A stretch of 64,000 nucleotides of DNA from Synaphobranchus kaupii (lineage: Eukaryota > Chordata > Actinopteri > Anguilliformes > Synaphobranchidae), in the NCBI GenBank assembly GCA_029718625.1, contig CM056377.1, positions 34,886,653 to 34,950,652 of the forward strand. Reading direction: 5' to 3'. Positions within the stretch are counted from its first letter, which is position 1. Each line of letters opens with the position of its first letter. Below the pieces are notes generated by a model, which saw only the letters and a list, made by a program, of their open reading frames with translations, did no database searches and was not told where the DNA came from. The translations under genes and the position numbers were made by a program. Shown here piece by piece: positions 52,457-64,000 of this stretch.

Positions 52457-52497
<41 letters not shown>

Positions 52498-52526
52498 ATT
52501 GGGGGCACACACACACACACACACAC
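52322..52526. repeat. compound (CA)n / (GC)n microsatellite
   Basis: A (CA)n and (CACG) rich stretch, a (GC)8 core at 52393-52408, then two long CA runs, each followed or preceded by CAATTGGGGGC, so a ~50-bp piece looks duplicated. In the rabgap1l sense it is TG-rich and lies just upstream of the start-codon exon. Confidence 0.96.
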
Positions 52527-55075
52527 GTAATTACTGATCACGCATGCGCACACATAAAGACCAACTTTTGTGTTACAGGAAATTGAGACGAATTAACCAC
52601 CTTCACCCAATTACCTCAAAAATAGGTCAAACACTTTTATCTGCATTAAGAGCAAAGGGGTGACATACCAGGTGGCTTTAAATACTAGAAGAACCAAGTG
52701 TTCCGAGACTCAAAGTACCGCCGCAGTCACCGTCATTAAACCGCCGAGGAGGACATAACAAGGTGCAATTCCCCGCTCATCTGCAACTTCAGGGTCATAC
52801 AGAGCTGAATATAAGGCCGTAGGTTTGGACCTACAAGTCTGAGCACAAGAGTAAAACAGCTGACAGTGCTGATGTCACATCAAGCTTAAGTTACAACACT
52901 GACATTACGGGAATCTGACATGGATTCAGCTCAGCTGCATTGCTCTTCGGTTGCACTCATTGGCTCCTAAGTCGGTGATCATTATTTTAAAAAATACTCT
53001 TAGGAAATGTCGGGAAATACTGTAGATTCGGTGCTGCACATTTTCGAATGAGCTATTCTGAGGACTTCTCTGGGCTGATGATGCACTGATAACAGTTGGA
53101 TTCCTGGGGATTTGTTTTATCGACTAGGAGCTCGGCTTGGAAAAACTGCTTTGTTAATGTGTTGTACAGACTGCGTTTTTCCAAATAACCCTGAGGAAGC
53201 GGAATATGTGCAGTGCCCGTAACTGGGTGCTCCTTGACCCTCAGATCAGCACGCAGGGACAAAAAGGCCTCACACAGAACCCTGACTTTGTTAGCCTTGT
53301 CTTCCTGCTGGAACTGGCCCCAGTCATGTGGCCACATCACACTTATTCAATTACTTGAACTACACAACGGAGAACAGAAAAATGAACGCACGCTCTTAAG
53401 TGACCAGCTATTCGGACATGCTTAATAAAGGCAGTGTCATGTACTAAATTCCTAAGGTAGGTGCACAAATCACATTTGTTCCTCTATGGCGTGGAGGCCG
53501 CACACACATAACTCGTTAATAAGGATATAGCCTAGAAGTATGCAGGTCACAAATTACAGACTATACAAGCGTGTTATTCAACCTAATCTTTTTCACGAGC
53601 ACTTATTGAAACACAAGACGGAAGTTTCCGTTTCAATTTTCCCAATACAAATTAAATATGGCTTCATATAATGGGTTATTTAGGCCTATTGTGTACTGGG
53701 TGCTTGCTCTGAACTTAGCACATTACACATCTTGAATCAGCTGGTAGTGGAAAATATGAAAATTGTACTATATGCTTTGGCATACCCTTTGATGAATTTG
53801 TTTCCAAATATGGATGAAAAAAGAGGAACGAGACAAAGCAAACTCATAACGGAGTGAAATTTCCCTGTGATTTACCAGCCCTACCTTTATTATACAGTCA
53901 GCCTCAGCTGATCGTGTTTATACGATTTTTTTCATTCATTGTGATAATACAGTAATTATTCCCAATTAGCACTCATGCATGGACATGTGCATGACTGCAA
54001 GCCTAATGCATCATTATATGGGATAATCTTTGAATCTCAATTCAATTTCACTAGGCTGTTAGGCTGGCTCCCTCTTTTTCTCGCTGTGTATCCCCTAACA
54101 TTCCAAGCCATCTCAACAAGAGAAATTAAGGAAACAGTGGAAAAAGTAACAGAAAGTTTTTCCTACCTTGTAAACTGTCTGCCGAGTGCTTCCTGATAGC
54201 ATTTTTATTTTTAAGCTGATATTCCTTTTAAACATTTGTCAAATTGTTTTCCAGAATATCCTTTCAATATGTAAGTTCTATGTGCACTTATGGTAGTCAA
54301 TAATGCATTACAGTTCATAGCCTGTCTTTGCAGAAACCCTGGCAAACAAGAAACGTGCAATTTCACTTCTTTGAAAATAGCAAAAAAAAAGTACAGTCTT
54401 TATTATTTTTACCGAGCCAAGTTTTACTGTACAAGAAGACAATGAAGACTTACAAGAAGACTGTTTGGACAAAGCATGTTCTCACTGACCTCTACATCAA
54501 CTATGCATTAAGCCTCCTTGGGAAAGTGCCTTCTCATTATTGAAGACCAAACAGTTGATAAATGATAATGCACACAAAGCTCAGTTTATCACCTAGGCCT
54601 ACATAAAAAAAAAACAGGAAGTAATTGAGACAATGCATTCTGACTCTTGTAGTCAATGTGATAAACTTAACAAGGTTGTGTGGACAAAAGTCACCACGCA
54701 CACTGGCTGCTCGCTCCAGAAGAAACAACCTCCTTGCATCATACAGCCACCCCTTCTTGCCACAAGCTCAAGTCATGATGACACACCTAAACCGTGTGTG
54801 GATAACTAAGACGTGGCACGGTTTTTCCTTCACAGCAAGGTTCAAAATACCAATACCACCATATTCATTACAACTGTAAGCTCTCTGCCGAGTGTTCCCG
54901 TAAAAAGTAGCATCTATGTTTTTTTTTTTTTTTTAAAGTCTTCATTGCCAACAAGCTCTTTTGGTCAGAAAGCAAGTTTGGTAATGAGTTTGACTCAAAA
55001 CACTGCTTGCGGCTGACGTCAAACACCCTGTTTTCTGACCAACACAAAAATCTATCCAATCCATTGATGCTACTT
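52527..55075. other. first rabgap1l intron, no gene seen
   Basis: AT-leaning intron with no recognised exon. Minor poly(A)/poly(T) runs at 54380, 54606 and 54919. Confidence 0.6.
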
Positions 55076-55292
55076 TTTACATTTGATGTATTTAGCATAG
55101 ACTCTTTATCTAGACAAATGTACATTTTTTATTCATACAATCCATTTATACAGCTGGATACCTACTGAAGAAATTTGGGTTAAGGACTTTGCTCAAGGGT
55201 ACAAGGGCAGTGTCCCACCTAGGAATTGAACCTACACCCTTGGACATGCAAACCCAGGTCCTTAACAAAGTATGCCACACTGCCGCGCCGTG
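55076..55292 (-). mobile_element. tRNA-derived SINE, diverged copy, antisense
   Basis: On the minus strand it follows the same plan as the SINE at 4606: tRNA-like head with AGGTTCAATTCCTAGGT box B, CCCTTGAGCAAAGTCCTTAA central motif, GTATCCAGCTGTAT, and a decayed UnaL2-type tail (GTCTAGATAAAGAGTCTATG ... AATGTAAA). It is more mutated than the first copy and therefore probably older. Confidence 0.8.
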
Positions 55293-57248
55293 CTCCAGTT
55301 GATTACTTCTGTCCAACAAAGTGGTAGCTAAGCTGTGCAGGACCACAACAGAGTGCCGCCAGTCAGGCGGAGCTTACCTCTAATTGGTGAGCGGACAAAC
55401 TGCATCCCAAACCCTGGAGCAGGCGATTGGTGCTTTCATGGAAAGAACGCTCTAAAGTTTGAGTGTGCAGCTCTACAACTGTTCTCAGCCTGGCATATCC
55501 ACCAGCCATGACATCACTCTCCACCAACATCTGTTCCAAGGGACAGTGGAGAAAGAGGCCACCCCAAGCAGTAGCTAAAACAGTCCCTGCTCCTGCCAGC
55601 TTACCCTGGGCTAGGACACACCCTGTTGCTGGACACTGCAGAACTGAATACTGACCTATTCTGTAACCCAGTGACTACGGACAGTACACATGCTTAATAG
55701 CTTGTATGAAAGTGCTCCGATGGAAACGAGCTATCCAATATCACTGTTAATAAACACTGTACTAGCAACACTTTATTTACAACTAACTCCCAATGGCTTG
55801 TACAATGAATACATGTTCATGGCACAAGAATTGAACAAACAATGTTTATGGATGTCTGTCACGTGCTACCTGTGTTTTGTTGGAAAACAATACTATGAGC
55901 ATATTTTTGCCAAAGTATCATTCTACTTTTTCTCGAAGCACACGATCTTAAATGCCCTCTTGTTGCAGACCCGTTCTGCCGGTTTTGCTGTAATTTATTC
56001 CCCTCTTCTACAAAGGGAGTGAGCACTCAGCTATTAGACTTTTCTGACGACTGTCTGGGAAACTGTCAAAGTAGTATCCAGCAGTCAAGATCAAATTTAC
56101 ATTTGCTCCTGACTGAAATAAACACGTGTGCTTTCGCGAAACGTCACATCATCAGCTGTTGGTAAAATAAGTTAACTGACTATGCTTGTGAATGCTAATC
56201 TAGCTAGCTAACGTTAATCATATAGTTAGCTAGGAATAGCTGCAGTCGCTTCAAACTTCACGGCTACTGCCGACTGCTAACAGGGTAATACAGAACGCAG
56301 ATTAAAGCCGAAACAGCAAGAACAATCAATATTTTTGCATTCTCAATTAAAAAATCCAAGAATCCTGTCGCCAAGATTAAAAAGCTCGCTCGCAATCATA
56401 CAGCGAATGTCGTACATTAAAAAGTAAGTTAGCTAGCTGTGTTAGCAGTGATAGCTATTGCAGTTACAAACCTGTCAAGAAGAACACAGAGATGCGAGTT
56501 CTCATCCAAAGTCTTCCTTGTTTCCTTGCGTCGTTTCTTATTCTTAACTACAACTAACGACGTTGCGTTTAAACGTAAGAGTCCTCTTTTTTAAGCCTTG
56601 AGTATTAGTATATTTTTAAGCACTTAGTTTAGCTTGCAAAGGAATTAGCTGCCTTACTGTGTAACTTAACTGTTGGAAAAACACAGGAGCGTGATCACAT
56701 CTCTGAGAAAGACTAGCTAAGTTAGCTAGCAAGCCCACAGGCAATCTAGATCGCTAGTTAGCCAGACAGGAAGGAAACGTGCCACAATACGCTAGCCAGC
56801 TATTCATCTAGCTAGGGAGAGTAAACAAGACAGCACAAAACATGTAGCTAGCTAACTTGACATCTAGCTAGATATTTACCTAAACAAGAAGTCGTTTCAG
56901 CAAGCAATAACAAGCACCTGCAAAATTATGTTGGATCAACTAAACTTAGCACTGTCTACTGTGTGTGTTAGCAATATAGGTGGAGCAGTGCTTGAGTCGG
57001 TGACAGGAAGTGGTTAGCCAGCTTGTTAGCTTGCTTGGTTCGGCTAGGCTAAGGCGTAAAAACAATTCAAAACAGTTTAGCAACACACTCAAAGGGCTGC
57101 TAGCTCGGTAAGAACTGCGTTACAATTTTCAATATAACAACTCCATATAAGCAGTGAGATAAATTTGACTGCATAAATATGTTTATTTATTTATTTATTT
57201 TGTTCTTTTCTTTTATTTCATTGTCTCGGGGTACTAAAAAGAACTTAC
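55293..57248. other. first rabgap1l intron, proximal part
   Basis: No coding sequence. The interval about 56190-57060 is unusually rich in TAGCTAGC/GCTAGCTAAC motifs, a low-complexity signature common in fish genomes. A possible alternative donor (ACAG|GTTTGT) is near 56475, too weak to call an exon. Confidence 0.5.
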
Positions 57249-57350
57249 TTGTTTAGAGTGTACGCCTCCGGACGTGAGAGTGTCAGCTGAGCCGCAGTCA
57301 GTCAGTTCATTGCCCACCGACACAAATTCCCATCCGCCACCTCTTCGATC
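57249..57350 (-). other. rabgap1l: probable rabgap1l non-coding exon 1
   Basis: The minus strand carries an ideal donor, AAACAA|GTAAGTTC, at the 57248/57249 border, preceded by GC-rich sequence without a long open frame. A 5' UTR exon is expected upstream of the start-codon exon, as in mammalian RABGAP1L. The transcription start is not defined, so the upper limit is approximate. Confidence 0.55.
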
Positions 57351-57430
57351 CTAAGCGCGTCCACGCGGCGCACAGACGTCACCACCGCCAAAGTTCTGGC
57401 CGCAAGGCACGAGAACGAGCACGCACCTTT
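57351..57430 (-). promoter_or_regulatory. probable rabgap1l promoter, CRE-like site
   Basis: A CpG-rich, TATA-less stretch just upstream of the proposed exon 1, in an otherwise AT-rich area. TGACGTCT (complement of 57374-57381) differs by one base from the cAMP response element. Several CGCG/GCGCAC motifs are nearby. Confidence 0.45.
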
Positions 57431-58780
57431 ATTTACAGGTTGCGAGAATGTAATTTATTCAGATTAGGGATGTGTCTTTAAATTTTGCTTGCGCGCTCAA
57501 CAAGCCAGGTCATATATATGGATTCTAATATATGAAAATAACTAAAATTAAAATGGGGTTTTATTATTATTAATTCACCTAGTTTTCATAATGACTGCAA
57601 AAAAGTATGTAGGCTATTAATTAGAATGTCCTCCTAGAAAGTAGAACCAAGAGTTTTCTCACACCAGGAATAATTTTTCAACCAACCCCACTGCTTATCT
57701 ATCAATGTTCCGCCACCTGCAATATTTTGTAACATTTTGGATTTCTCTTATTAGTCTCCTTAAATTTCTTAGTATGTATTATGATTATGGAGAACATGTA
57801 TGGAATAAAATGTAAATTAACAATGAAAAATAAATTTCCCTGTCAAAAGAATGTATTAATAAATGGTTAAATAGCATGCAAACAATGCCTGAACGCTCTG
57901 TTTGTCTTTCTACTACTACATACCCCATGTTTATTTACTCCTTAATGGTTTACTTCTCAGATTTTTTGGAAAACTATATTTTCTGAGCATGCAACCCACT
58001 GTACGGTTGTACTTGGTTCAGTTGGGCCATATTAACATGGTTCTCCATTCCAAAAGTCACCCAGAACAATCCACATATGCAATACCGGACCTGTACCCTA
58101 CACTGACCTTTCCTTTATTCACGTAGACACAACACTGAAGAGCTAACTAATATTCCTACTATGGTTCATATACTAATCACTTCATATCTCAGGAGGTCTT
58201 TATGAAGGGGAACACAGATATCTGACAAAGTATTTATACATGCATACCATTTCAAAGTAAGATGTCAGGCAAGACAACAAAAGCAGTTGCAGTTATAAAT
58301 ATTTAATGGTCTTCAAAAGGAAACATTCGTGAAATAAGTGGGAATTTCCAATGTGTGTGTTTTTTTATCTTTGAATAATATAACCTTTAAAAATACAGTT
58401 CATCCTTTAAAAAAAAACAAAAAAAAAAAAAAACAAAGAAATAGATGCCAGCTGATTTTATGTGACATAAAGTTTGCAACCGAGCTACAGGCAAACAGTG
58501 TCTTGCAAGAATACAATGAGCTAAGGTCCTAAAATTGGACACTGAATGGGCATCTGAATGAATTGATTAACAGCTGTTTATATTTTATGTAACATGTTGC
58601 CTTGAATAGCCAAGAACTATGGGGAAAGGTTGTTGAATGTTGATAAGTAGTTACTATGTGGTCAAACATGACAGTAACATGACAGTTTTGTGGGGTGGCG
58701 AGTTGTGGGTTCCTGAAAACTGCAAGGAAAAGGGGAAATCAATTCTTAGAACACTACTATAATTAATATCAATAGTATTA
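57431..58780. other. intergenic, between fam163a 3' end and rabgap1l promoter
   Basis: AT-rich DNA with an A-rich run at about 58408-58437. No exon or mobile element recognised. Confidence 0.5.
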
Positions 58781-60144
58781 TTAGTGTCACTTTATTTTAC
58801 TTCTCTTTTTTTTGCTTTGCTGTTCCAGCCAAGATATTAAAAAAATGTTCTTCACATCCTATACTAGAAAAACAGGGAAAGGGAAAAATAATAACGTACG
58901 TATTGCAAGCATTATTGTCTAATATCACTTTAGAAGGTGCATCGATAAAACACAAAGTCAAAAGTAAATGAATACAGACATTCCTATTTCATTTTAAATT
59001 CAAATGAACACGTAGACAGTGAGGAAAAAAGTGAATATATGAAGTCTACTTCAAGAACTAAGTGAGTAAAGAGAGAATAAAGAGAGTACTCCCTCCGTAT
59101 GGCACAAACTACACCTCAGTCAAACTCCGTCTTTCCCAAAATGACCACACTCCCACTTCAAAATGCATATTGACTGTTCCCAAAGTCATTCACGTATCAA
59201 TTAATCAAATAAATTACAGAATGAATGGATACAAATTCTCTAAATGCATTTTTATCATATTTTAGACTTTTTTGCATCACTATCAAGATAGATAAGATCA
59301 AGATATTCTAAAGTTTTTTTCGTTTTTAGTTCCAGTGATCTGTCTCAAGAAATCCTGGCAGCATCAGACGTTTGAGGCTACAAACTAGCCTATGAGTCTC
59401 CAGGGAGAACAGAATTGTTACCCTCAAAAACCAGATAGAGAAACTCTCCTCCAATAGCTGCTTCATACTCCAACATCCCAACAGACATCTTCTCTGTGAC
59501 TGAAACCATTGGTGTCCTTTCAATCTTAGTTCTTAGTTCCCTATCTTAGCTCTCCTTCAGTATTATAATAAACAGCAGACAAAGACAGGTAAAGCAGATA
59601 GCTGCATTGCTTGGTTCCTGTTCTCTGTTTCTCTCCATGTGTTGGGTGTGAATGTACAGTACTTGCATAGAGAAAGCTCTGAAATGTTGACTTTGTACAG
59701 TTTTGCTCACCGCCTCACTATTAGGTTAAAAATACTGATTGAAAAAAATAGCATCACTCTGGACTATTCTTCCCATATTCAAAAGACAAATATTATTTTC
59801 TTTTGTGCCTGACCAAAAGTACACATATTCTTTTTTTTTTCATTCTCGTTAGCAGATAAGACAAACCACAAGTTGTGGGTACAGGTACAACAACAGTATA
59901 ATTAGCCCTCATACATTGTTCTAAATATTTGTATTTTCAAAATGTCACATATTTATTGGGATCCAGTGAGAGGTGAAGAGACGGGGTAAGTTTTGAGCCT
60001 GGGGCTCCAGACATCTCGGGAACAGTCCTCAGGGATTTACAGACACTCTGCCGCCATCTACTCTAAACTGGTACAGACAACAGACAGAGAGACAGGGGTT
60101 CTGTGGCCGGGACCACGGGTGGGTGTTTCTCAAGAGTCCGCAGG
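58781..60144 (-). other. fam163a: fam163a 3' flank, probable 3' UTR
   Basis: Sequence directly after the fam163a stop codon. AATAAA hexamers in the gene's sense occur at the complements of 59952-59957 (about 190 nt past the stop) and 58791-58796; either could be a polyadenylation signal. No other reading frame is credible. Confidence 0.45.
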
Positions 60145-63630
<3,486 letters not shown>

Positions 63631-63637
63631 TCAAACC

Positions 63638-64000
63638 CTGCATGTAGGCAGACATTCACAATGTTTGTACGTTAATGTTGGGTTGAGGTGTGCGTTCAGG
63701 CGTTCATGGGTAATCGACTGCATTTTATTACTGTCACTTCTGTGAATACAACAGGAAATTTAAATTCCAGATAAATATGCATTCAGAATCACGTCCACCC
63801 TGTGAAGGGGTTGCAAAAATACTGACAACACAGCCTGCGCTGAAATTCTAGCATTAAAAAAACGAGAAATTAAAGGACTTACGTTCAGCAAAGTGTGCTT
63901 TAATACCTGCACGGACAACAGAGGAAGCCAGTGTGTTAATAATTAATTTTGTTTGAGAAAATAGCATACAGTGTTAAATAAAATACATACAGTGCTGTAT
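63638..64000. other. fam163a 5' intron or flank
   Basis: AT-rich; no coding sequence or promoter signature recognised. Upstream non-coding exons would lie beyond the window. Confidence 0.5.

Noticed and set aside
56462..56560. Alternative first exon of rabgap1l
   Set aside because: Only a weak donor-like ACAG|GTTTGT supports it; the donor at 57248 is much stronger.

Overview
The window is nuclear DNA of a vertebrate, almost certainly a ray-finned fish. It shows vertebrate-style genes split into small GT-AG exons, very large introns, abundant dinucleotide microsatellites, hAT and Tc1 fossils, and SINEs ending in the UnaL2-type LINE tail with TGTAA repeats. That tail was described from eel (Anguilla), which weakly suggests an eel-like or other early-branching teleost; the species cannot be fixed from this sequence.

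Three protein-coding genes are supported, all on the minus strand, so they read from high to low coordinates. (1) fam163a (60145-63615): two coding exons for a 151-residue membrane protein, separated by an intron almost entirely filled by a ~54-bp GA-rich minisatellite. (2) rabgap1l (noncoding exon near 57.25 kb, start codon at 52263, last visible exon at 27902): twelve coding exons with intron phases that join perfectly give the first 557 residues: the N-terminal tail, PTB/PID domain, kinesin-like domain and the start of the Rab-GAP TBC domain. The catalytic TBC exons lie beyond position 1. (3) gpr52 (18614-19726): an intact single-exon orphan GPCR lying on the same strand inside the >27.9-kb rabgap1l intron, the same nested arrangement as in human.

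Layout: 1-18.6 kb is rabgap1l intron with no exon found, holding a degenerate hAT MITE, a SINE, GC-rich patches, microsatellites, a 66/67-bp minisatellite (13.07-14.49 kb) and two small MITEs. 18.6-19.7 kb is gpr52. 19.7-27.9 kb is intron upstream of gpr52 with a CT tract, (TG)58 and a MITE candidate. 27.9-52.3 kb holds the rabgap1l coding exons, with a 24-bp minisatellite (30.8-32.4 kb), (TG)56, nested hAT MITEs (40.38-41.30 kb), a Tc1 remnant, an L1-like fragment and a composite element with two tRNA-like modules (48.2-49.9 kb). 52.3-57.4 kb is the first intron and promoter. 57.4-60.1 kb is the fam163a 3' flank, and 60.1-64 kb is fam163a.

I found no clearly new biochemical system. The most unusual material is structural: a coding exon squeezed between two unstable microsatellites, a 22-base homopolymer serving as a splice-acceptor pyrimidine tract, a minisatellite with higher-order structure abutting the fam163a acceptor, a minisatellite open in all reading frames, and a hAT MITE inserted inside another hAT MITE with both target-site duplications preserved.
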